Source: CBDCVN01 sp965223585 (GTDB lineage: Bacteria > Deinococcota > Deinococci > Deinococcales > Trueperaceae). Taken from it: 64,000 bases of DNA. Under the pieces are notes generated by a model. That model saw only the letters and a program-made list of their open reading frames with translations, ran no database searches and had not been told where the DNA came from. Below are positions 55,200 through 62,502 of the stretch, piece after piece (the first letter of the stretch is position 1; every line of letters starts with the position of its first letter). The stretch is from positions 124,001-188,000 of the forward strand of contig CBDCWW010000014.1 in assembly GCA_965223585.1 (NCBI GenBank). The letters are read 5' to 3'. The translations under genes and the position numbers were made by a program.

Positions 55200-55859
55200 C
55201 TAAGTTAGTTCCTCAAAGTCTGCAACTCTTTTACCTGTAAGCCAAAAAATGATATGTTCATTAACATTTTCAATATGGTCACCTAAGCGCTCGAGGTAAC
55301 GAACCACCCTTAGAAGTTCAATAGCCCTAGTAATTGTCTTTGGGTTCTCGAGCATGTAGGTTAAAAGCTCACGCTGAATCTGTTCATCTAAATCATCAAC
55401 ACTACTATCCATAGAGTGAGCCTCTTTTGCTAGCTCTACACTAGACTCAGTAAAAGCATTGATAGTTTTCTCTATCATAGTGTTGATAATAGTAAACATC
55501 TGCTCAGTATCATTATATTTTTTAAGAGGTGGCTCTTTAGCCAATTCAGTAGCAGCTTTAGCAACATGGACAGCATAATCACCAGCACGTTCAATATCAA
55601 CAAGGGCCCAGTGGGCAGCTCCTAAAAAACGCAAGTCGGTAGCTGCAGGTTGATGGCGAGCAATTAGTGAGAGTATATTGTGCTCAAGTTCCTCTTGCAA
55701 AGCATTAACTTGCTTATCGTTTTCTATGCACTGCCTAGCAGCGTCTAAGTCAACTTTTATAAGGCTGCGTTTAGCTAAATCATTTGCTTCACGGACTAAA
55801 CTTAGCATTCTAACTAGCAAAACATTAACTTTAGAAATTTCTTGCTCAAAAACAGTCAT
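55200..55859 (-). CDS. phoU: Phosphate transport regulator PhoU
   Basis: A 219-residue, all-helical PhoU with two three-helix repeats; LGAAHWALVDIERAGDYAVHVA and LRVVRYLERLGDHIENVNEH carry the metal-binding E-x3-D-type motifs. It links the Pst phosphate transporter to the PhoR kinase. The ATG at 55859 (MTVFEQEI) has GGAG 8 bases upstream; the frame opens at 55871. No pst genes adjoin it here. It is convergent with the HD-GYP gene. Confidence 0.94.
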   Translation of the reverse strand: MTVFEQEISKVNVLLVRMLSLVREANDLAKRSLIKVDLDAARQCIENDKQVNALQEELEHNILSLIARHQPAATDLRFLGAAHWALVDIERAGDYAVHVAKAATELAKEPPLKKYNDTEQMFTIINTMIEKTINAFTESSVELAKEAHSMDSSVDDLDEQIQRELLTYMLENPKTITRAIELLRVVRYLERLGDHIENVNEHIIFWLTGKRVADFEELT

Positions 55860-56242
55860 AAAATACTCCAAAAAGGGTGTCCTTAACTATAGCATAATGT
55901 TTTATGGCAGTTTTTTCTGTATCTGCTAACAAACGGATTTGGTTTAATTACTAACTTGTAAGTATTAGTGACGTATCCAACCTTCTGTCATTTGGCTGTG
56001 AGCAGGATTATGAGTGATAAAGTACAATATGCATATTAAAACTTCTAGGCTATGCTAAACTATATCAGGAGAACATTGAGAAACCACAGCATCATTGTGT
56101 TAAGTCTCTACTAATTTTGTCAAGGCTTTGTCAGGAGCTTTATTACAGTGCTAACATTGCTAAAATGTATTCTATGTCCATAGTAAAGGCCTTTTATAAT
56201 ATGCTTGCTAGTAAATAGCTAAAGGCAAAATCAAATTGTTGA
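55860..56242. other. Gap upstream of phoU, holding the severed 3' end of a TPR gene
   Basis: This region contains the phoU promoter side. At about 56190-56242 (minus strand) lie the original last codons of the TPR gene cut by the IS: after the target site it would read QFDFAFSYLLASIL and a stop. Nothing else is recognised. Confidence 0.55.
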
Positions 56243-57254
56243 CTGGAATTACGCAGGAGGGAAAATAAAGTAAAATAGGGCTCAATCAAAACCAAGGAGC
56301 CCTAAGATGAGTCTAACACAAAGGATAGTTAAAGCACTAGAAGCCATATTGAAAGCAGTTGAGGCAAGTGGTTCTTCAGCCATGGCAGATGGAATGGACT
56401 GTGCACACGATACTATCTATAGAGCATTGTTAATAGACTCGATTTTAGCAAAGGTAAGTGAGATAGCCATAGGCTTAAAAATGCTGGTAGGTGGACTTGA
56501 AGGGGGCTACTTGGTTCTTGATGATACAGTAATAGCCAGATCAGGAAGGGGAAAAATGTGGCTACCGAAATTACGAGATGGCAATGGACACTATTGCTAT
56601 GGTTTCGGGATAGTGCTGCTGATCTGGACAGATGGTAAAGTGCGAATACCGTTAAAGATCAAACTTTACTTTGGAGAGGTAAGTAAGCAAGAACTAGCAT
56701 TGGAGCTATTAGCATGGGCAAAAGAAAAAGGGCTAAAACCTGATTATGTACTATTTGACTCATGGTACGGTTCAAAGAAGATTCTGAAGCAGATACATGC
56801 CTACGGTTGGTCGTTTGTGACGCGATTAAAGAGGAACAGAGTGCTGCGAGGAAAGCAGTTGAAAAGGCATAGAGGACCCTACTGGACAAAAGTAGGAAAG
56901 CTAAGAGGAATGGACTTTGAAGTGAAGATAGTGAGGAGAGGGAAGAAATACTATGTGACAAACGATTTAGAGCTAGAGGACAAAGAGATAATAGGGCATT
57001 ATAAGGTGAGACAGGGAATAGAAGAGGTGATAAGAGGGCTAAAGCAAGAGCTAGGGTGGCAAGGATTCAGATATAGAACAGAACAAACAATAGGAGGGCA
57101 TTTAGGGTTAGGAGTAGTAGCTTATGGGCTTATAGAGGTAGCTCGTAGAGAGAGCAAGCAATCATTTTACAGATACCGTAGGGGACTAATCTCTGGTCGC
57201 ATTGACCCACCTCTAGACCTTCTGGACTCGCTTCCTCAAGCTGCGTAATTCCAG
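56243..57254 (+). mobile_element. 1012-bp DDE insertion sequence with 14-bp TIRs
   Basis: Perfect 14-bp inverted repeats ctggaattacgcag lie at both ends. The 6-bp target duplication TGTTGA is at 56237-56242 and 57255-57260. A single transposase gene fills it. The MITE at 37273-37579 has the same ends. Confidence 0.93.
56307..57248 (+). CDS. DDE transposase, IS4/IS701-like
   Basis: A 313-residue transposase with an RNase H-like fold. First Asp in LVLDDTVIARSGRG (near residue 74), second in YVLFDSWYGSKK (near 151), and Glu in VRQGIEEVIRGLKQELGW (near 239), followed by the family's TIGGHLGLGVVAYGLIEVARR helix. The frame is complete and the TIRs are perfect, so it is probably active. Exact IS family is not certain. 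Its 3' end overlaps the coding end of the TPR gene it interrupted. Confidence 0.9.
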   Translation: MSLTQRIVKALEAILKAVEASGSSAMADGMDCAHDTIYRALLIDSILAKVSEIAIGLKMLVGGLEGGYLVLDDTVIARSGRGKMWLPKLRDGNGHYCYGFGIVLLIWTDGKVRIPLKIKLYFGEVSKQELALELLAWAKEKGLKPDYVLFDSWYGSKKILKQIHAYGWSFVTRLKRNRVLRGKQLKRHRGPYWTKVGKLRGMDFEVKIVRRGKKYYVTNDLELEDKEIIGHYKVRQGIEEVIRGLKQELGWQGFRYRTEQTIGGHLGLGVVAYGLIEVARRESKQSFYRYRRGLISGRIDPPLDLLDSLPQAA

Positions 57255-58519
57255 TGTTGATTAGCTTCATTATACTTACCTCGAGCAGCATAAACCTTAG
57301 CTGCCACCTCGTGTAAGTAAGCAGTGCGCCAAGGACTTTCTAGAACATCGTTAAGAACTTTCTCGGCATCTTGGAGTTGTCCTGCTTTAAGATAAGCCTC
57401 AATCAAGTAAATTTGCGCCTCACCATTAGGTCTTAGGGCATAATTTTTCTTAGCTAGAGCTAGGGTTTCCTCAGCACTACCAAAAGTAAGGTAATGCTGT
57501 AGGGCATGACCATAACTTGCTTCAGGGAATTTTGTAAGCTGCTCTTGGTAACGGGCTCGAGCCCTATTACTCCAAAACTTTGCTAACTCTTCATTTCCAT
57601 TATCTAAAGCTATAAGAGCAAGTGCATCCATATATTCGGGATTTTCCGTCTCTAAAACAACACGCTCATAAATTTCAAGAGCTTCATCAATTTGCCCTTT
57701 AAGCCTATAAACCTCAGCTATATGCTCTTCAATTAGCCACCAGCCACTAAATACTTGATCAGCTTCTTCATAGTGTTTAAGCGCCTTGTCATAGTGCTTC
57801 TTATCTAGATCTAATAAACCCTGTTGCAAATAGAAAAAAGCCTTTACTTGAGGTTCAAATTCCTTAGTAAGTTGCACAGCCTCACTGATGAAATTATAAG
57901 CTAGTGTTAAGTTACCTGTTTTCCAATAATATATGGCTAAACGAAAAAAGTTACCAGCATTAGGTGTTAAAGCAAGTGCCTTTTGATAGCCGTCAAAAGC
58001 TGCTTCATATTCACCTTGCTGAAAAGCAACGTCTGCTCGTAAGCCTATGACCTCAGCATGCCGTTTGGTACTTAAGAGCAAGCTTTTTTCAACAATATCA
58101 AGATCAAAGGCAATAGCCTCAAGTCGATGTAGACTGTAGTTAAGTTTGGCACGGGTTAGGTGAGGTCCGCCAATAGATCCAGAAATAGCGAACGCTTGTT
58201 GAATTAGGTTTTCTGCTGCAGCGTAGTCTTCGTAATTACCTGTTAATTTTGCACGCTCGAGATAGGCCATAGCTGCTGACTCAGAAGCTGTCCATAGCTC
58301 AGGCATTTGCTCTGCTCGTTTGACTAAACTATTAATTCTTTCATCGAGTTTTGCTAGAGCACTGTCATAAGTGAATGTCTCAACACTACTTACTATGACA
58401 GGAATTTGCTTTTGAGTTTGTTTGTTTAAAAAGATAATAAGTGCTAAGAACAAGCTCGAAGCTAGGAAAAGGTACAAAATTTTCCTAATGTTTTCTGAAA
58501 TATATTCAAATGTATTCAT
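57236..58519 (-). CDS. Membrane-anchored TPR protein, C-terminus replaced by IS
   Basis: A 427-residue protein with one N-terminal transmembrane helix (about 13-30) and TPR repeats from about 60 to 420 (AAFDGYQKALALTPNAGNFF, ALKHYEEADQVFSGWW, ALEIYERVVLETENPEY). It is a likely envelope scaffold; no enzyme motif. The last residues (HWNYAA) are encoded by the IS end. Without the IS the frame would read QQFDFAFSYLLASIL and stop, so the loss is only about a dozen residues and the protein may still work. Confidence 0.82.
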   Translation of the reverse strand: MNTFEYISENIRKILYLFLASSLFLALIIFLNKQTQKQIPVIVSSVETFTYDSALAKLDERINSLVKRAEQMPELWTASESAAMAYLERAKLTGNYEDYAAAENLIQQAFAISGSIGGPHLTRAKLNYSLHRLEAIAFDLDIVEKSLLLSTKRHAEVIGLRADVAFQQGEYEAAFDGYQKALALTPNAGNFFRLAIYYWKTGNLTLAYNFISEAVQLTKEFEPQVKAFFYLQQGLLDLDKKHYDKALKHYEEADQVFSGWWLIEEHIAEVYRLKGQIDEALEIYERVVLETENPEYMDALALIALDNGNEELAKFWSNRARARYQEQLTKFPEASYGHALQHYLTFGSAEETLALAKKNYALRPNGEAQIYLIEAYLKAGQLQDAEKVLNDVLESPWRTAYLHEVAAKVYAARGKYNEANQHWNYAA

Positions 58520-58639
58520 AAAACTTTATCTCGCTCCAGTGCTTTGCCTTTTAAACACGTTGTTATGTATAGGCTTCAAGCAAAGTGCTGTAAATTCCTA
58601 ATATAATGTGCTACTTGCTTTAAGAAGCAGCACATTATA

Positions 58640-58835
58640 ATTATATAGATGTTCAGATAAATTCTTATCAAAGCAAGGAATGTCATTCTGAGCCTTTACC
58701 CTTCACTATGCTCTAGGGCAGGCGAGGGTAAACTATACGAAGGTGCTCAAGTGCGTTACGCTGTCTGAGATTCTTCGTCACTATGTTCCTCAGAATGACA
58801 TACTCACAGAGGGAATTTTACTGTAAGGAAAAACA
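58640..58835. repeat. Dispersed repeat R1, long inverted-repeat copy
   Basis: tgtcattctgag (58681-58692) and ctcagaatgaca (58789-58800) are perfect inverted 12-mers around a foldable middle with a ctctagggcaggcgagggt insert. Flanks tatagatgttcagataaat and tactcacagaggga match the copy at 20745-20925. It fills most of the gap 58520-58973, which holds no gene. Confidence 0.8.
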
Positions 58836-58973
58836 AAATAACCTTTATGGAGAAGCATAGTCAAATGATTTTGAATTGCAGTGGTTTTCAACATAATTTC
58901 GCCTTTCCAAAAGCATTTTATGATTCGGAATAGAACCGCTTGTTTAAACGCATTCGACTATATAACTAGGAGG

Positions 58974-60146
58974 CTAATGTGGGGGAGCTAAATAGGGAAA
59001 GTCTGTTAAGAAAGCTTTGTCATTTGCAGTTGGGTTAAGTGGTAAATTAGCCAGAGTTGTTGCAGATTGTCCTTGAGCTGAAAGATCTAAAAGGATAACT
59101 GCTAGAGTTACATCTACAACAGGATCTGCTAATTTACGACCATTAGGGAAACCTGCAGCTGTTGTAGTATCAATGGTAACGGTATCAGGGACGACCAATG
59201 GTGCAGCTTGTGTTATACATTTACTGGTAGTGGCATTAAAAGGATCATTAGGATCTACATTGCAAGGTACCAGTCCAGCATTTGTTAAATCATCATCTAG
59301 AGCTGTATGAAGGCCACTTACGTTTGTGACTATCTCACCTGCAAAATCTAGATTGGCATCATCAGAAGGATCTGCTTTGTTGTAATCATCTTTGCTAGTA
59401 ATGACAACTGTAGCAATAGCAGGCATACCCATACGGTCTACACGTGTATAGCTAGATGCTGGGTCTGTAGCAAAGACAAAAGCAAGATCAGTACAAGCTT
59501 GTACAGTACTATCAGGATCACAAGGATCTTCATCATTTGGGTCAGTAGTTTTTGAGGTACCGTCACCATCATTGTCTATAGTGTCAGTGCAAGCCTGTAT
59601 AGTATCATCGGGATCACAAGGATCTTCATCATTTGGATCAGTAGTTTTTGAAGTACCGTCACCATCATTGTCTATAGTGTCAGTACAAGCTGGAACCTCA
59701 TCACTAGGGACACAAGGATCATTATCATTAGGATCCTGTTCGCCTGCTGGAAAACCATCACCATCATCATCTCTAATAATGTCAATTTCTAACTTACGCT
59801 CTTCCCCCTCACTCTTAACTACGATTTCTACTTTACCTTCAGCTTTAGCTGTTAGTGTATTTTCTCTACCAGTTTCATTTGCTAATTCAGCTTCAGTTAC
59901 ATTAATGGCTGTTGTAGCTAAAGAATTAATTGACCACTCAACTGTAGCTTGACCTTGATCCTCTGGATCTGTCTCTTCAATCACTACTGTGAGAGCAAGA
60001 GTTTTACCTATAGCAAGTTCATCTACACCTCCAGCAGCATTGAGCTCAAACTTGTCTAGTGAAATGTTACTAGAGCTACAAGCTGCAAGTACCAGTAAAA
60101 ATAAAACTCCTAGCAAAACTCCTAAATTTTTGCCAAATTTTCCCAT
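58974..60146 (-). CDS. Lipoprotein with Ca-binding-type repeats and C-terminal half of DUF4331
   Basis: A 390-residue lipoprotein (lipobox VLAAC, Cys23). An Ig-like domain at about 30-120 is followed by acidic DxDxDG-type repeats at about 128-215 (DDDGDGFPAG, DNDGDGTSKTTDPNDEDPCD), two of which are about 100-bp DNA duplications; these would bind calcium. Residues about 220-390 resemble the C-terminal half of DUF4331 (DRMGMPAIATVV, GFPNGRKLADPVVDVTLAVI, FLTDFPYLAPPH). The N-terminal half of DUF4331 is encoded by the upstream gene. The pair lies downstream of the sigma/anti-sigma genes. Function of DUF4331 is unknown. Confidence 0.8.
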   Translation of the reverse strand: MGKFGKNLGVLLGVLFLLVLAACSSSNISLDKFELNAAGGVDELAIGKTLALTVVIEETDPEDQGQATVEWSINSLATTAINVTEAELANETGRENTLTAKAEGKVEIVVKSEGEERKLEIDIIRDDDGDGFPAGEQDPNDNDPCVPSDEVPACTDTIDNDGDGTSKTTDPNDEDPCDPDDTIQACTDTIDNDGDGTSKTTDPNDEDPCDPDSTVQACTDLAFVFATDPASSYTRVDRMGMPAIATVVITSKDDYNKADPSDDANLDFAGEIVTNVSGLHTALDDDLTNAGLVPCNVDPNDPFNATTSKCITQAAPLVVPDTVTIDTTTAAGFPNGRKLADPVVDVTLAVILLDLSAQGQSATTLANLPLNPTANDKAFLTDFPYLAPPH

Positions 60147-60271
60147 AAATCTAATCCTTTCTTGTTAAACATAAAAATTCCAAATTACTTCAAGCCTTTT
60201 AGCCAAAAACCCAAACGATTTTCTACTTTTTGCTATAGTGATATGATAAATTAATACATAGCATAAAAAAA

Positions 60272-60895
60272 TCATTTCCTACCCGTAGTAGCCCAGATAT
60301 TGAGCTTGTTACCGTTTGAACTAGCAGCTGCCAAATCCATCTCTAAAACAATTGCTGTGGCATTAGAAGCTTTGAAAGAATCTCTATTAGAATCAAAAGA
60401 AAGATCACCTGTAGCAAGTGTTTGCTGGAAACCCTCAAAGTCAAAAAAGAAAGGATCATCTCTTAAGCCTGCGTAAACTTTAAGGTCATTAGTTGCCGAT
60501 AACACTGTTTCAACAGCCCCTGATATGACCCCACTTGCACCGGGTAAATTTTTTACCTCTACACCCCAATTATTGTTTTTATTCTGACCAAAACGAACTT
60601 CAATACTTATATCTGCCTCATTGTCATCATCATTATCAATATGAACTTGATAGAGAACATCCTTATCATAATTACCTGTTTGATTCTCTGCAGGGGCAGC
60701 AAGGCCAGCAAAGGTTACAGCGGTAATTAGCTTATTACCCTCATGCCAAGCATATACATCAGCAATATCAGCAGCTTGATCTGCTGTTGCTCCCGGTGCT
60801 TCTGCGTGATCTGCTGCCATAACATATAACAAGCAAGAAAGCATAGAAATAAGAACTACTAGGGAAAGAAACTTGCTCTTAAAACTTATTTTCAT
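60272..60895 (-). CDS. Exported protein resembling N-terminal half of DUF4331
   Basis: A 207-residue exported protein from the ATG at 60895 (GGAGG four bases upstream; an in-frame GTG at 60916 is less likely). After the signal peptide comes ADHAEAPGATADQAADIADVYAW, the standard DUF4331 start, and VYAGLRDDPFFFD near residue 150. It stops where DUF4331 proteins normally continue; the missing half appears in the next gene. The DADVYAW-like start is typical of secreted DUF4331 proteins in sigma/anti-sigma loci. Confidence 0.85.
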   Translation of the reverse strand: MKISFKSKFLSLVVLISMLSCLLYVMAADHAEAPGATADQAADIADVYAWHEGNKLITAVTFAGLAAPAENQTGNYDKDVLYQVHIDNDDDNEADISIEVRFGQNKNNNWGVEVKNLPGASGVISGAVETVLSATNDLKVYAGLRDDPFFFDFEGFQQTLATGDLSFDSNRDSFKASNATAIVLEMDLAAASSNGNKLNIWATTGRK

Positions 60896-61009
60896 ACATC
60901 CTCCAAATTGATTCACTTTTTGCCTAAAAAAGACCTAAAAAGTGTTTAGAATCATTCCAATATAGTATATACACTACTTCTAAAAACTTGGATGTTTGTG
61001 AAGCTTAAT

Positions 61010-61714
61010 CTACAATTCAAACAACACAATTGGCGTGCTAGTAGGTTTTACACTACCACCCTTTGATTCAACAGTCACACCAAAAATACTGTTTTTTGTT
61101 AAGGAATCTAGCCGCATAACACGACTTTCCCAAATGCCTAAAGATTTTGGTATGCCCTCAAAAATTTCCCACGCCTGATAGACCTGTGAAGATAATGGAG
61201 CTTCATTAAAAACCACCAACAAACTATTGTCACTGTGTTTTACTAAAGTGCCAATGATTTCATTGGCTTCACCTATAAGTGTTTGACTAATTGCACCTTC
61301 TTGTTGCTGAGCAGCCTTTAACTCATTGTTAATAAGGTAATTATTGTAGTTATCTTGCAAAAAACCAAACCAAAGAACAATAGCAACAATAGCCGCTGCT
61401 GCTAAACCAAGCCACCATCTATTGATTCCTTTATCAGAACTCTTGGCTGGGAACTGAATGATCTCTACTTCAGCTGTCTGAGGTTTATCTTCACTTTTCT
61501 CTAGTGAGCGTATACGCTTAAGCAAATTTTTCTCAGCATCTTCAGGTATAGCTTCAGTTTTTTCACTCATCACAATAGCTGTAAGTGCATTTAGATAGCC
61601 TTTTAACTCGAGTACGTCATCAGGATGTGTAAGAAGATGACGTCCAACCAGCAAAGCTTCTTCTTCGCTTAAGATACCAAGTGCATATGCAATTAAGTTA
61701 TCTTGATCAATCAT
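61010..61714 (-). CDS. Anti-sigma-K factor RskA family protein
   Basis: A 234-residue anti-sigma factor. The ATG at 61714 has GGAGGTG at ideal spacing and overlaps the sigma gene stop by 8 bases. The N-terminus (AYALGILSEEEALLVGRHL) is the sigma-binding zinc-less anti-sigma segment, one transmembrane helix lies near 100-118 (WWLGLAAAAIVAIVLWFG), and the RskA domain near 130-234 (VYQAWEIFEGIPKSLGIW). It presumably holds the sigma factor at the membrane until cleaved. Paralogous RskA domains, without the anti-sigma part, occur at 36389-37598. Confidence 0.9.
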   Translation of the reverse strand: MIDQDNLIAYALGILSEEEALLVGRHLLTHPDDVLELKGYLNALTAIVMSEKTEAIPEDAEKNLLKRIRSLEKSEDKPQTAEVEIIQFPAKSSDKGINRWWLGLAAAAIVAIVLWFGFLQDNYNNYLINNELKAAQQQEGAISQTLIGEANEIIGTLVKHSDNSLLVVFNEAPLSSQVYQAWEIFEGIPKSLGIWESRVMRLDSLTKNSIFGVTVESKGGSVKPTSTPIVLFEL

Positions 61715-62240
61715 GGTCGTCACCTCCTTCGTTCTCAAGCAAGTTCCTTAGTTGGTTTAGTGCCTTTCTCAAACGACTTTTGACTGTTCCTAAAGGCTTA
61801 TCTAATAATTCTGCAATCTGTTTGTGTGAGTAGCCTTTATAAAAGGCAAGTTCAATGAGTTCTCTTTCTGCTAGCTCGAGCTGTCCGACAGCATCTTGCA
61901 TAGTAATACGTGTTAGATGATTAGGTGGAGCCTGAGAGCCATCCCATACCTCGAATGGTATGGTTTCTAGTTTTGTACCACGCAGCTTATTAAGAGCTGT
62001 GCGATGAGTAATAGTGACCAACCAAGTCTTGGCACTGGCTTTTGATCCATCGAAGCTTGTTGCTCCATTCCATGCTTTAACAAAGGCATCTTGGACACAT
62101 TGATGCACTTCATCAGGGTCACTAAGCATCTTACGCACCATACCTGTTAGATAAGGTGCATAACGGCGATGCAACTCCACAAGAGCCTGTTCATCAGAAG
62201 CGGCCATACCTGAAATAAGTTGCTCATCAGGTAAATCCAT
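61707..62240 (-). CDS. ECF RNA polymerase sigma factor, SigK-like
   Basis: A 177-residue ECF sigma-70 factor. Region 2 lies at about 18-85 (ELHRRYAPYLTGMVRKML, VQDAFVKAWNGATSF, KTWLVTITHRTALNKLRG) and region 4 at about 115-168 (LELAERELIELAFYKGYSHK, EIAELL-type HTH reading QIAELLDKPLGTVKSRLRKA). It is co-encoded and overlaps with the RskA-type anti-sigma, and probably drives the DUF4331 genes downstream and its own promoter; a shared promoter motif was not found by eye. Confidence 0.94.
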   Translation of the reverse strand: MDLPDEQLISGMAASDEQALVELHRRYAPYLTGMVRKMLSDPDEVHQCVQDAFVKAWNGATSFDGSKASAKTWLVTITHRTALNKLRGTKLETIPFEVWDGSQAPPNHLTRITMQDAVGQLELAERELIELAFYKGYSHKQIAELLDKPLGTVKSRLRKALNQLRNLLENEGGDDHD

Positions 62241-62502
62241 CTTCTATCTAGTACCTACACATTTATGTGGTGTTTTGGATTTTTGGAGCATGTTCAAAGA
62301 ATACTATAACTCTCAGCTAGATATAAATGCTTGTTAATTTTTTGGATCAGTAGGTATTAGGTAGTAGATAGTAGTTAGAAGTTAGTAGGATTTTACTATG
62401 CTATCTACTAGCTACTAAACTCTAACTTCCTACAGGCACTAATTACTCCAAAAGTATTCACAAAAACTTTTACCCTACTACTTCATAGGTTATCTTAAAG
62501 AT
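62241..62502. other. Divergent gap with TAGTAG-rich inverted repeat
   Basis: Between 62345 and 62440, tagtagatagtagttagaag and ctatctactagctactaaac form a long imperfect inverted repeat. It may fold as a terminator-like or repeat structure. The MBL gene promoter is at the end: TATCTT (62491-62496) stands 6 bases before its ATG. Confidence 0.45.
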
